From Paraburkholderia guartelaensis (GTDB lineage: Bacteria; Pseudomonadota; Gammaproteobacteria; Burkholderiales; Burkholderiaceae): DNA of 54,000 nucleotides. The notes beneath the pieces were generated by a model, which had not been told where the DNA came from, did not search any database, and saw only the letters and a program-made list of their open reading frames with translations. A program made the translations under genes and the position numbers. This document shows, piece by piece, positions 25,966-34,926 of the stretch (positions are counted from its first letter, which is position 1; each line of letters begins with the position of its first letter). The stretch is taken from assembly GCF_004353905.1 (NCBI RefSeq), contig NZ_SMOD01000049.1, positions 1 through 54,000 of the forward strand, in the 5' to 3' direction.

Positions 25966-27396
25966 TTGTCGAGTCGTTCTTCTTCCGCCACGTCCGCGCC
26001 GTTGCGCCGGCGCTGGCCCACCACGACATTCCGCTGGCTGTGCGCCTACACCGCGCTGTTCGGCGTCTTTCTCACGCTGCTTGTCGGCTTCATTGCGTGG
26101 ACCGCGAGCACGACGATCGAACGCGACGCCGATTCGATCATGGGCTGGCAGCTCATCTATTTCGATTCGATTCCCGATGCGCAGTTGCCCGAGGCGATTC
26201 ATCAGCGGCTCGAACACGAGCGCATGCACGTCAATTATTGCGGACTCTTTACGAGTGACGGTCGCTACATCGCGGGCGACCTGCTCGCGCCTCCGCCGCA
26301 CCTGACCTATACGCGCGAAGGCAGCACGCACGCCCATACGGTGAAGCTGCTCGACCGCGACGTTTCGCCCGTCGTCCGCGCAATGGGCGAGGTGCGGCCG
26401 AGCGGGTTGCGCCTCGTCGTCGCGCGCGACATGACGAGCGTGCTGCGCATTCGCAAGATCATGGTGCGCACGCTCGCTGCGGGCGCCGTGCTCGCGTTGC
26501 TTGCGGCCGCGGCAGGCGGCCTCGTGCTCGGCATGCGCCAGATCCGGCGCGTACGCGAAATCCGCCGGGTGACCGAATGCATCGCGCGAGGCGACCTCGA
26601 TCGGCGCCTGCCCGTGGGCGGAGACGACGAACTCGATATGCTCGCCCATCTCGTGAACCACATGCTCGACGAAGTGGAGCGGCTGATGGGCGAAGTGAAG
26701 GGCGCTTGCGACGGCATTGCACACGACCTGCGTACGCCGCTCGTGCATCTGCACACGCTGCTCGCGCGTGTGGCCGAGCGCGACAGCATGCGCGGCGACG
26801 CCGCCGGTGCGGTGCTGCTCGATCAGGCTCGCACCGAAACGGGCCAACTGCTCGAACGCTTCCGCGCGATGTTGCGCATCTCCGAGATCGGCACGCTGCA
26901 AAGGCGTGGGGGCTTTGCGACCGTCGACCTGCACGAACTGGTGCAGGAACTCGCCGACCTCTACGAGCCGCTCGCCGAGAGCCGCGAACTCGAATGGCGC
27001 ATCACGGCCGAGCCCGTCGCCGAGATTCACGGCGACCGCGCGCTGCTGTTCGAGGCGTTCAACAATCTCATCGACAACGCCATCAAGTTCGCGCCGCAAG
27101 GCGGCGTGGTGAGCGTGACGCTGCGCTCGACGCCGCTCGGCCCCTTGCTCGAAGTAGCCGACAACGGTCCCGGCATTGCGCCTGGCGAGCGCGCGGCGGT
27201 CCTGCAGCGCTTCTATCGCGGCGAGGCGGTGCGTCATATCGCCGGCTCGGGCCTGGGGCTTTGCGTCGTGGCCGCCGTGATGCGCGTCCACGATTTCACG
27301 CTGCGCATCGACGACGCGCGCGAACTGGCAGGCGAAAAGCCTGGCCGCCCGGGTACACGCATGAGCGTGGAATGCTGGCCGCGCTCGCTCGCCTGA
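25966..27396 (+). CDS. sensor histidine kinase (module 2)
   Basis: 476-residue membrane kinase. Two transmembrane helices (WLCAYTALFGVFLTLLVGFIAW and AGAVLALLAAAAGGLVLGM) bracket a periplasmic domain of about 120 residues containing YCGLFTSDGRYIAGD. HAMP follows (ARGDLDRRLPVGGDDELDMLAHLVNHMLDE), then H-box CDGIAHDLRTPL (H253), N-box IDNAIKFAPQGG, G1 DNGPGIAPGE and G2 GSGLGLCV. The start appears to be TTG at 25966, 6 bp after the regulator stop; no ATG or GTG lies close enough and the ribosome site is weak, so this start is tentative. Paralogous to the module 1 kinase over its whole length. Confidence 0.88.
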   Translation: MSSRSSSATSAPLRRRWPTTTFRWLCAYTALFGVFLTLLVGFIAWTASTTIERDADSIMGWQLIYFDSIPDAQLPEAIHQRLEHERMHVNYCGLFTSDGRYIAGDLLAPPPHLTYTREGSTHAHTVKLLDRDVSPVVRAMGEVRPSGLRLVVARDMTSVLRIRKIMVRTLAAGAVLALLAAAAGGLVLGMRQIRRVREIRRVTECIARGDLDRRLPVGGDDELDMLAHLVNHMLDEVERLMGEVKGACDGIAHDLRTPLVHLHTLLARVAERDSMRGDAAGAVLLDQARTETGQLLERFRAMLRISEIGTLQRRGGFATVDLHELVQELADLYEPLAESRELEWRITAEPVAEIHGDRALLFEAFNNLIDNAIKFAPQGGVVSVTLRSTPLGPLLEVADNGPGIAPGERAAVLQRFYRGEAVRHIAGSGLGLCVVAAVMRVHDFTLRIDDARELAGEKPGRPGTRMSVECWPRSLA

Positions 27397-27429
27397 CGCT
27401 TCCTGTCCAGCCGTCGGGCACTCGCCGTC

Positions 27430-28158
27430 ATGCGCATACTCCTCATCTCCCCGAATCACGCCGAAGGCGCCTGGCTCCAGAAGGCCCTGCACGAAAGCGC
27501 GCACAGCCTGCAGCGCGCGGAAGACCTGCGCGACGGCCTTTTCGTCGCCGGAGAGGAGCCATTCGATGCGGTGATCGTCATGGCGCTCGACAGCGCGCTG
27601 CTGCCTGCGCTGCACGGCATCCTTCCCGGGCTCTCCAGGGGCACGGGGGGCGCGACAATCATCGCCGTGCTCGGCATCGAAGCGAGCGCGAGCGAGCGCT
27701 CGAAGGTGCTGCGCGCGGGCGCCGATGCGTGCTTTCGCTACCCGTTCTCGTTCATCGAAATGCACGAGCGCATGCACGCGCTAATGCGCACCACAGGGGC
27801 GAGCGGGGGCGGCGTGCAGGGCATACAGCCGGCGCAGCCCGCAAGCGGCGCCCAGCCCCTCCAGAACGCGCCGCAGCTCGATGCGGGTACGCGCGAGATC
27901 GTGGAGGGTGCGCGCCGCGCGGAACTCACGCGACGCGAATACCTGCTCGTCGAGTGCCTGCTGCGTCAAACCAACGTGCCCGTGCCACGCGACCAGATGA
28001 TCCGCTACGCGTGGCCCGAGAAGGACGACATCGACGCTTCGACCGTCAACCTCGTCGTTTCGCGACTGCGCCGCAAGCTCGCGCGCGAGGGCATCGAAGT
28101 GCGCATCGACACCATCAGCCGCTACGGCTATCAACTGACCTTGCCGACGTTCGACTGA
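27430..28158 (+). CDS. OmpR-like regulator with degenerate receiver (module 2)
   Basis: 242 residues. The winged-helix domain is intact (LTRREYLLVECLLRQTNVPVPRDQMIRYAW, STVNLVVSRLRRKL, SRYGYQL). The receiver-like domain lacks the acidic pair (S7-P8-N9), has Met at the phospho-Asp position (FDAVIVM, M51) and Tyr in place of the conserved Lys (FRYPF, Y104). A linker of about 35 residues rich in Gly, Gln, Pro and Ala (about 118-150) separates the domains. It follows the kinase by 33 bp. It is most similar to the regulator at 24434: both keep LRAGADACF and FDxV, so the losses predate or accompanied the module duplication. Confidence 0.85.
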   Translation: MRILLISPNHAEGAWLQKALHESAHSLQRAEDLRDGLFVAGEEPFDAVIVMALDSALLPALHGILPGLSRGTGGATIIAVLGIEASASERSKVLRAGADACFRYPFSFIEMHERMHALMRTTGASGGGVQGIQPAQPASGAQPLQNAPQLDAGTREIVEGARRAELTRREYLLVECLLRQTNVPVPRDQMIRYAWPEKDDIDASTVNLVVSRLRRKLAREGIEVRIDTISRYGYQLTLPTFD

Positions 28159-28170
28159 CTCGCGCGCTGA

Positions 28171-28197
28171 GGTAACCGTTTGTGGGAACCGGTTACC
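28171..28197. repeat. outlying iteron-like pair / inverted repeat
   Basis: AGGTAACCG and CGGTTACCT (outer arms at 28170-28178 and 28190-28198) form a perfect 9-bp inverted repeat with an 11-nt loop. The left half read on the minus strand, CCCACAAACGGTTACC (28186-28171), matches the origin iterons. No T-run follows, so it is a poor Rho-independent terminator although it lies between convergent genes. Confidence 0.45.
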
Positions 28198-28296
28198 TAT
28201 CCGCGTCCGGACGCGTGAGTTTGTTAACATCGAAAAGCAAACGGCACGCTGAGCGCGTGCCGTTCACCTGTGCCTGAAAAGCCCCGCCTGTCGTGC

Positions 28297-28581
28297 TTAG
28301 TGCGCGTAGAGCGTGGAGTTCAGGTACGCAAGCTGACCGTCCTGCTCCGCCTGAACGAGCTCGTGGTACACCTCGGCGCGGGTCTTTTCATGGACCGGTT
28401 GCCCATAAGGGGGTACCCATCCGCCGGGAGCAACGGTGGGGGCCGTGTCGTTCGCCGCGACCTGGGTCGCTGCCGCGGGCTGGCTGGCTTGCGCGCCGGC
28501 CGCTGGTGCCGAAGTCTGTGCGAAAGCGGACGTGGTGGCGACGACACCGGTGATTGCAGCGATGATCATGAGAGCCTTCAT
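28297..28581 (-). CDS. DUF4148-like exported protein
   Basis: 94-residue protein with a signal peptide (residues 1-22, ending SAFA), an Ala/Gln/Thr-rich linker and a C-terminal motif KTRAEVYHELVQAEQDGQLAYLNSTLYAH. The same C-terminal pattern, ELVxAExDGQ...TLYAH, occurs in the protein at 43641-43871. GGAGG lies ten bases before the ATG at 28581. Periplasmic, function unknown. The coding sequence contains an iteron-like 16-mer (CCCATAAGGGGGTACC, 28402-28417), which may be coincidental. Confidence 0.78.
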   Translation of the reverse strand: MKALMIIAAITGVVATTSAFAQTSAPAAGAQASQPAAATQVAANDTAPTVAPGGWVPPYGQPVHEKTRAEVYHELVQAEQDGQLAYLNSTLYAH

Positions 28582-28727
28582 GTGACTATTCCTCCAGGGG
28601 TGAGATCGGTTAGCCGGTTAGCGAATGCGATAAATCGCATCCCGGTGTGAGTAGAATAGTTAGGTCACCCTATCGAACCCGATGCAGCACCATGAAGAAA
28701 TGTTTATCGGCGCGAGAGGATTCGGTG

Positions 28728-28756
28728 AAAATAAAACCCCGCGCAGAGGCGGGGTT
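28728..28756 (-). terminator. Rho-independent terminator of the RND efflux operon
   Basis: On the minus strand AACCCCGC-CTCTGC-GCGGGGTT (28756-28735) followed by TTATTTTC. It lies 41 bp beyond the outer-membrane factor stop codon. Confidence 0.8.
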
Positions 28757-28796
28757 CGGGTGGCGATCAATGCGGCTAGCGCCGCTTCAGATGCGT

Positions 28797-30257
28797 TCAG
28801 GAAGCCTGCTTGTCCACGTGCAGGTCCTGCGTGCTCCAGCCGCCGCCTATCGCCTGTATGAGGCCCACAGTGGCATCGAGGCGCCGCGTGTCCAGTTCCA
28901 GCGACGCAATCTGCGTGGAGAGTTCGGTCGTTTGCGCCGTCACGACGTCGAGGTAGCTCACCACGCCGTCGCGGTAGCGCGACATCGAAAGCGTGAGGGT
29001 GCTTTGCGCGGCGGCGAGCGCCTCGTCTTCGCGCTGTGCTTCGTCACCGAGATGGTGTAGCAGCGCGAGGTTGTCCTCGACCTGCTGGAACGCACTCAGC
29101 ACCGTGGCCTTGTACTGCGCGCCGTTTTCGGCGAGCTTCGCCTGCGCGCCGCGCACGACCGCCGCGCGGCGGCCGCCGTCGAAGATCGTCATCATGAGCG
29201 TGGGGCCGATTGACCACATCTCGTTGGGCGCGACGATCCACGGCGAGAAGGTGTCGCTCTGGAAGCCACCGTCGAGGCCGAGCGAAAGATCGGGGAAGAA
29301 CGCGGCCTTCGCCACGCCGATCTGGGCGTTGGAGGCGGCGACGCGCCGCTCCGCCGCAGCGATATCGGGCCGCCGCTGCAGGAGCGCCGATGGCAGTCCC
29401 GCAGGCAGATTCGGCAAATGTGGTCGGATCGTATCCGTGGCGACGTTGAACTGCGAGGCCGGCACGCCGATGAGCGTGGCGATGGCGTGCTCGTAGAGCG
29501 CACGGCGCGCGCTCACGTCATCGGCTGCGGCCTGCGCCGAGGCGAGCTGCGTTTTCGCGCGCGAGACGTCGAGCGACGAAGCGATGCCGCCGCGATGGCG
29601 GCTCTCGGTCAGCTCCAGCGCGTGGCGGTAAGCGGCGATGGTGTCGTCGAGCAGCTTCGACTGCTGGTCGAGTCCGAGCAGGTCGAACCACGTCGTGGCG
29701 AGCTTCGCCTGCAGGCTCAGTTGCAGCGAAGCGATATCGGCCTCGCTGGCAACGCTCGACGCTTCGCCTGCCTTCACCTCGTTGCGCACCTTGCCCCACA
29801 GGTCAAGGTCGTAGCCGATACCGACGTCCAGCGTGTTCGAGTTGTACACGTTGGGCTGATCCGAGCCGCGCAGCGGGCGCAGCGCCGACTGGCGCTCGCG
29901 CGAGACGTTCGCCTCTGCACCGACGGTCGGCAGCAGTGCGGAGCGCGCCTGCGCGACGAGCGCATCGGCTTCGTCGTGACGCGCGAGCGCTGCGGCGACA
30001 TTGGGATTCGCTTTCGCAACCTGCGGCTCGAGCTGATTCAATACGGGGTCGTCGAACGCGCGCCACCACCCGTCGCGCGGAAGCTGGTCCGCTGGGCGTG
30101 CCGTCTGCCAGTCGCCCGCTTCCTTGAAGTGCGTGGGGATGGCGGTGGCGGGTGCGTGATACGTGGGCGCGAATGAGCACGCCGAGAGCAGCAGGGCCGC
30201 TGCAAGCGCAACGGCGCGCAACGTGTGCGCAGGCACGGACTGCTTAGCCATGCGCAC
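28797..30257 (-). CDS. RND efflux outer-membrane factor, NodT/OprM family lipoprotein
   Basis: 486-residue TolC-like channel. The signal peptide ends in a lipobox (LLLSAC, Cys about 27), followed by SFAPTYHAPA, usual at the N-terminus of NodT proteins. Two OEP repeats follow, with GYDLDLWGKVRNEVKAGEAS and LLQRRPDIAAAERRVAASNAQIGVAKAAFFPDLSL, both family hallmarks. Its start overlaps the end of the membrane-fusion gene by 14 bp (an ATG six bases later is also possible), so the two are coupled. Third gene of the efflux operon and the duct through the outer membrane. Confidence 0.92.
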   Translation of the reverse strand: MRMAKQSVPAHTLRAVALAAALLLSACSFAPTYHAPATAIPTHFKEAGDWQTARPADQLPRDGWWRAFDDPVLNQLEPQVAKANPNVAAALARHDEADALVAQARSALLPTVGAEANVSRERQSALRPLRGSDQPNVYNSNTLDVGIGYDLDLWGKVRNEVKAGEASSVASEADIASLQLSLQAKLATTWFDLLGLDQQSKLLDDTIAAYRHALELTESRHRGGIASSLDVSRAKTQLASAQAAADDVSARRALYEHAIATLIGVPASQFNVATDTIRPHLPNLPAGLPSALLQRRPDIAAAERRVAASNAQIGVAKAAFFPDLSLGLDGGFQSDTFSPWIVAPNEMWSIGPTLMMTIFDGGRRAAVVRGAQAKLAENGAQYKATVLSAFQQVEDNLALLHHLGDEAQREDEALAAAQSTLTLSMSRYRDGVVSYLDVVTAQTTELSTQIASLELDTRRLDATVGLIQAIGGGWSTQDLHVDKQAS

Positions 30258-31461
30258 GCTCCGGGTCGTGCATGGCTGCGGTTTGCGTCGATTGCGCGCC
30301 CGGCGCGTTGGTGGACGCGAGGCGCACGAGGTCGCCGCTCGCGAGCGAATCCGGTGGATTGTCGATCACGCGCTCGCCCGCATGCAGGCCGGACGTGATC
30401 TCCACGCGCGTGCCGAGATCGGTGCCGATGGTCACATCGCGCAACTGCACGTGCTGATGCGCGTCCGCGACGGCGACTTGCATGCCGTGCGCGCGGAAGA
30501 TCAGTGCGCTCGCGGGCACGAAGAGCGCGTGCGCGTCGCCCGGCATTGCGAGGTGGACTTCGGTGTACTCGCCGGGAAAGAGCTGGCCTTGCTTGTTGTC
30601 CACGGCGAGCTGCACGAGCATCGTGCCCGAAGCGGGAGAGATCGACTGATCGGTGTCCACGAGCTTTGCGTCGAACTTCACGCCGGGGCGCTCGGGCACG
30701 GTAAGCGTGGCGTGCATGCCCGGCTTGATCGAGGCGGCGTCGCTTTGCGGCACGCTCACGTAGACGCGCAACTGGCTCGCATCGGAGACGGTGAAGAGAT
30801 CGGGGCCGCTGCCGCTGCCGGCGTCGATCAGCGCGCCCACGTCGGTCTTGCGCGCGGTGACGATGCCATCGAACGGGGCCGTGATGCGCTTGAACGATTC
30901 GAGTGCTTCGAGCCGCCGAACGTTGGCCTCGTTCGCCTCCACGGTGGCTTGCTTGGCGATCAGGTCGGAGGTTTTCTCGTCGGCCTCCTGCTGCGAGACC
31001 GAGTCCTGCTTGAGCATCTCGGTCCAGCGCTTCGCCGTGGTGGCGGCGAGCTTCTCGTTGGCGACGGAGTTCTGCAGATCGGCGCGCGCCTGCTGTAGCT
31101 GCTGGTCGAGGTCGGGCGTGTCGATGACGCCGAGCAGTTGGCCCGCCTTCACGTGCGTGCCGATATCGGCGTACCACGCGTGCAGATAGCCGGACACGCG
31201 CGCATAGATGGGCGCGTTGATGTAGGCGGCAAGGCGCCCCGGCAGCACGAGCGGCTGCGATGCCGGGCTCGCTTGCGGCTGCACGGTGGCGACGGTGGGA
31301 ATGGCTTGCGCGTCAGTCCACGTGGCGAGTTCCTGATGCGCGTGTACACGGCTGAAGATGCCGCCGGACACGATACCGGCCGCCACCATCAACGCGATGG
31401 CGGCAGTGGATTTCAGGTGACGCAGCGGCTGCGGCGAGGCGATGTCGATTTCAGTAGACAT
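30244..31461 (-). CDS. RND efflux membrane-fusion (periplasmic adaptor) protein
   Basis: 405-residue adaptor of the AcrA/MexA type: N-terminal membrane anchor (IALMVAAGIVSGGIFS, about 23-38), lipoyl half-motif LPGRLAAYINAPIYARVSGYLHAWYADIGTHVKAGQLLG, a helical hairpin, then FDGIVTARKTDVGALI as the second lipoyl half, and beta-barrel and membrane-proximal domains. The ATG at 31461 has GGGAGAA upstream and overlaps the RND stop by 11 bp. No Cys lipobox is present, so it is held by the helix. It links the RND pump with the outer-membrane channel. Confidence 0.92.
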   Translation of the reverse strand: MSTEIDIASPQPLRHLKSTAAIALMVAAGIVSGGIFSRVHAHQELATWTDAQAIPTVATVQPQASPASQPLVLPGRLAAYINAPIYARVSGYLHAWYADIGTHVKAGQLLGVIDTPDLDQQLQQARADLQNSVANEKLAATTAKRWTEMLKQDSVSQQEADEKTSDLIAKQATVEANEANVRRLEALESFKRITAPFDGIVTARKTDVGALIDAGSGSGPDLFTVSDASQLRVYVSVPQSDAASIKPGMHATLTVPERPGVKFDAKLVDTDQSISPASGTMLVQLAVDNKQGQLFPGEYTEVHLAMPGDAHALFVPASALIFRAHGMQVAVADAHQHVQLRDVTIGTDLGTRVEITSGLHAGERVIDNPPDSLASGDLVRLASTNAPGAQSTQTAAMHDPERAHG

Positions 31462-34400
31462 GGGCTTCTCCCGATTCGAGGGCAGGTTGATCCGTGGATG
31501 ATTCGTCATGCTTGCTATCGTCGTTGCGGCTGCCTTCACCGCTTTGGCCCTTGTGCACGAGGCTGAACACCACCGGCACGAACAGCAGCGTCGCGCAGGT
31601 TGCGCACAGCAGGCCGCCGATCACGGCGCGGCCGAGCGGCGCGTTCTGCTCGCCGCCATCGCCCATGCCGAACGCCATCGGCGCCATGCCGATGATCATG
31701 GCGAGTGCGGTCATGAGCACGGGGCGAAAGCGCGTGAAGCCCGCTTCGAGCGCGGCGCGCATGGCGTCGCCGGTGACGGCGAGACGCTCGCGTGCGAACG
31801 ACACCACGAGAATGCTGTTCGCGGTCGCCACGCCCATACAGAGAATCGCGCCTGTGAGCGCCGGCACGGAGAGCGGCGTGTGCGTGGTGAACAGCATCCA
31901 GACGATGCCCGCAAGTGCAGCGGGCAGGGCGCTCACGATCACGAACGCATCGCTCCACGAGTGGAAGTTCACGACGATCAGCAGATAGATGAGCCCCACC
32001 GCACCGGCGAGACCGAGCAGAAGACCCGTAAACGCGCTGTTCATGGTCTGCACCTGGCCGCGCATGGTGACCGTCGAGCCCTTCGGCAAGTCCTTCGCGG
32101 TCGCGTGAATCACGGTGTCGATCTGCGAGGAGACGGCGCCGAGATCGAGGCCCTGCGTGGTCGCATAGATGTCGTAGAGCGGTTCGATGTTGTAGTGCGA
32201 GACGACCGCGTCGCTCACGCCGCGCGTGATTGTGGCAATGCCGCCGAGAATCTGCGAACCGCCGCTCTTGCCCGTCACCGGCAGGTTCTGCAAGTCGGAG
32301 AGCGTGGTCATGCGGTACTGCGGCGTCTGCGCGACGATCGGGTAGGACACGCCATTCTTCGGATTGAGCCAGTAGGTGGGCGACACCTGGCTCGTACCCG
32401 ACAGGCTCGCCACCACGGAATTGGTCACGTCCTGCTCGGTAATGCCGAGTTCGTCGGCGCGCGAGCGGTCGACGTCAACCGTGAGTTGCGGATAAGTCGA
32501 CGCCTGCTGGATGCGCGGGTCGGCAATGCCGGGGATCCTCGCGATCCTGTGCAGCAGTTCATTCGCGTAGACCTTGTTCGCGGCCTGGTTCGGTCCGCTC
32601 ACCTGCACATCGATCGGCGCGGGCGAACCGAAGTTGAGGATCTGGCTCACGATATCCGCAGGCAGGAAGGAGAACGTCGTGCCCGGAAAGCGGCGCGGCA
32701 ATTCCGTACGCAGTTCGCGCACGTATTGCGCGGTGGGTGCGTGCGACTTGGCGAGCGAGATGAGAATGTCGCCATCCTGCGGCCCGATCGTACCGCTGTT
32801 GTTGTAAGTCAGGTTGATGCCACTGTTTGGCAGTCCGATATTGTCGATCACGCTCGTGAGCTGGTCAGGCGGAATGGCTTCGCGAACGGTGTCTTCGATA
32901 TGGTCGAACAGGTCGGCGGTTTCCTCCACGCGCGTGCCGATGGGTGCGCGCACGTGCAATGCGATCTCGCCGGAATCGATATCGGGGAAGAAGTTTCGGC
33001 CGAGGAACGGCGTGAGCGCGAACGAAAGCGCCACGATAGCGAGAAAGCCCACGACAAAGCGCCGCCGGTTCGTGAGCGCGAGTCCGAGCACGACGTGATA
33101 GCCCGCGCGCACGCGTTCGAAACGTCGCTCGAACGCGCGTTGAAACAGCACGAGCGGATTGCGCGTGGGCGGTGCGTGGTCGTGCGCACCATGCGGCGCC
33201 ATCACGGCGGCCAGTTCGCCCGAAGCGTGACCATGCGAAGCGTGCGGCTTGAGCAGGTAGCGCGCCATCATCGGCACGAAGGTGCGCGAGAGCACGAACG
33301 AGGCGATCATCGCAAAGATCACGGCTTCGGCCATCGGCACGAAGAGGAAGCGCGCAATGCCGTCGAGCAGCAGCATCGGCACGAAGACGATGCAGATGCA
33401 AAGCAGCGAGACGAGCGCCGGCATGACGATCTGCGCCGCGCCGTCGAGGATCGCGCTGCGCACGTCCTTGCCCTGCTCGAGGTGCCAGTTGATGTTTTCG
33501 ATCGTGACCGTGGCGTCATCGACGAGTATGCCGACCGCGAGCGCGAGGCCGCCTAGCGTCATCACGTTGAGCGTTTCGCCGCACGCGGCGAGCCCTGCGA
33601 TTGCGGCGAGCACGGCGAGCGGAATCGAGGCGGCGATGATGAGCGTTGAGCGCCAGCTGCCGAGAAAGAGCAGGATCATCGCCGAGGTCAGCGCGGCCGC
33701 AATCAGGCCTTCGCGCGCCACGCCGCTTACCGCGCCTTTGACGAACACCGACTGGTCGGAGAGTGCCACGAGCTTGAGCCCAGGCGGCAACGACTGCTCG
33801 ATGAGCGGCAGCTTGGCCTTCACGCCGGCGATGATGTCGAGCGTCGAAGCCGAGCCGTTCTTCATGATGCTCATGAGCACGGCGCGATGGCCGTCCACGC
33901 GCACGATGTTGCTTTGCGGCGGATAGCCGTCGCGCACGTGGGCCACGTCGCGCATATAGATCACCGTGCCATCCACGGTCTTGATCGGCAGCGCGTTGAG
34001 CTGATCGATCGTCAGCGGGCTGTTGTTCAGGCGTACGTTGTATTCGTAGCGGCCGATCTTTTGCGTACCGGCGGGAATGATCTGGTTCTGCTGCGCGAGC
34101 GCGGTCGCCACATCCTGCGCCGACAGCTTCTTTGCCTGCAGTGCTTGCGGGTCGAGGTCGATCTGCACCTCGCGCACCTTGCCGCCGTAAGGCGTGGGAA
34201 TGGCGACGCCCGCCACGGAAAGCAGTTGCGGACGGATGAAGTTGGTCGCGTAGTCCGCGAGCTTCTGCTCGTCGAGCGTATTGCTCGTGAGCGCGAGTTG
34301 CAGCACCGGTACCGTGGACGCGTTGTAGTTGAGAATTTGCGGTGGCGTGGTGCCCGGCGGCATCTGCTTGAGCACCGTTTGCGAAACCGAGGTCACCTGC

Positions 34401-34723
34401 GCGGTGGCCGTGCGGATATCGACAGTCGGCTGGAAGAAGATCTTCACCACGCCGTAGCCGCGAAACGACTGCGACTCGATATGCGCCACGTCGTTGACGG
34501 TGGTGCCGAGCGTGCGCTCGTAATAGCTGACGATGCGGCCCGCCATGTCGTCGGGCTGCAGCCCCGCGTAGTTCCACACGACGCTGATCACGGGGATGCG
34601 GATGTCGGGAAAGATATCGGTAGGCGTGCGTAACGCCGCAAGCGGGCCCGCGATCAGGATCAGGAGGGCCAGCACGATGAACGTATACGGACGGTTCAGG
34701 GCTAGCCGGACGATTTTCAGCAT
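31451..34723 (-). CDS. RND family efflux transporter, inner-membrane pump
   Basis: 1090-residue pump with the usual twelve helices and two large periplasmic loops. The proton-relay motif GILVDDATVTIEN (helix 4, about residue 400) is present with both aspartates, as in AcrB-like drug pumps, along with FVPMLLLDGIARFLF and ALTGAILCMGVATANSILVVSFARE. The N-terminus MLKIVRLALNRPYTFIVLALLIL and the FPDIRIPVISVVWNY loop are typical of a HAE-like branch common in Burkholderia. The C-terminal tail is Ser/Asp/Glu-rich. First gene of a pump-adaptor-channel operon; substrates cannot be told. A response regulator lies directly upstream on the same strand. Confidence 0.93.
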   Translation of the reverse strand: MLKIVRLALNRPYTFIVLALLILIAGPLAALRTPTDIFPDIRIPVISVVWNYAGLQPDDMAGRIVSYYERTLGTTVNDVAHIESQSFRGYGVVKIFFQPTVDIRTATAQVTSVSQTVLKQMPPGTTPPQILNYNASTVPVLQLALTSNTLDEQKLADYATNFIRPQLLSVAGVAIPTPYGGKVREVQIDLDPQALQAKKLSAQDVATALAQQNQIIPAGTQKIGRYEYNVRLNNSPLTIDQLNALPIKTVDGTVIYMRDVAHVRDGYPPQSNIVRVDGHRAVLMSIMKNGSASTLDIIAGVKAKLPLIEQSLPPGLKLVALSDQSVFVKGAVSGVAREGLIAAALTSAMILLFLGSWRSTLIIAASIPLAVLAAIAGLAACGETLNVMTLGGLALAVGILVDDATVTIENINWHLEQGKDVRSAILDGAAQIVMPALVSLLCICIVFVPMLLLDGIARFLFVPMAEAVIFAMIASFVLSRTFVPMMARYLLKPHASHGHASGELAAVMAPHGAHDHAPPTRNPLVLFQRAFERRFERVRAGYHVVLGLALTNRRRFVVGFLAIVALSFALTPFLGRNFFPDIDSGEIALHVRAPIGTRVEETADLFDHIEDTVREAIPPDQLTSVIDNIGLPNSGINLTYNNSGTIGPQDGDILISLAKSHAPTAQYVRELRTELPRRFPGTTFSFLPADIVSQILNFGSPAPIDVQVSGPNQAANKVYANELLHRIARIPGIADPRIQQASTYPQLTVDVDRSRADELGITEQDVTNSVVASLSGTSQVSPTYWLNPKNGVSYPIVAQTPQYRMTTLSDLQNLPVTGKSGGSQILGGIATITRGVSDAVVSHYNIEPLYDIYATTQGLDLGAVSSQIDTVIHATAKDLPKGSTVTMRGQVQTMNSAFTGLLLGLAGAVGLIYLLIVVNFHSWSDAFVIVSALPAALAGIVWMLFTTHTPLSVPALTGAILCMGVATANSILVVSFARERLAVTGDAMRAALEAGFTRFRPVLMTALAMIIGMAPMAFGMGDGGEQNAPLGRAVIGGLLCATCATLLFVPVVFSLVHKGQSGEGSRNDDSKHDESSTDQPALESGEAHVY

Positions 34724-34926
34724 CAGATGGGGCTCCGTTCAAAACATCGGCGCCAAGCTGCGCGCCACGCGTGGGTGCAGCCGACGCCGGTATTGTGTCG
34801 GGCGCGTCCTAACACGCGGGAGCCAGGCAAATGAAAAAAGATTTAGCTGCGCGCCGGTCTCGTGAAGCCAAAAGGAGTGCGAAATGAAACTCGGCAAAGA
34901 GAGCGGCGGCAAAGTTGAGGATCGCG

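Noticed and set aside
25081..27777. An 898-codon open frame on the minus strand opposite the two-component genes.
   Set aside because: It is the antisense shadow of regulator, kinase and regulator genes with clear domains; its translation is Arg/His-rich and shows no domain. Long antisense frames are common in DNA this GC-rich.
28171..28198. The inverted repeat as an ordinary Rho-independent terminator between convergent genes.
   Set aside because: The stem is fairly good but there is no T-run on either side, and one arm matches the iteron; kept as a repeat.
31508..33556. A 682-codon plus-strand frame opposite the RND pump.
   Set aside because: Antisense shadow; low-complexity Arg/His/Glu composition and no recognisable motif.
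31451..34723. RND pump as a heavy-metal (CusA/CzcA) exporter.
   Set aside because: The helix 4 motif with paired Asp and the general sequence are of drug-efflux type; no metal-binding Met clusters or metal-sensor genes were seen.
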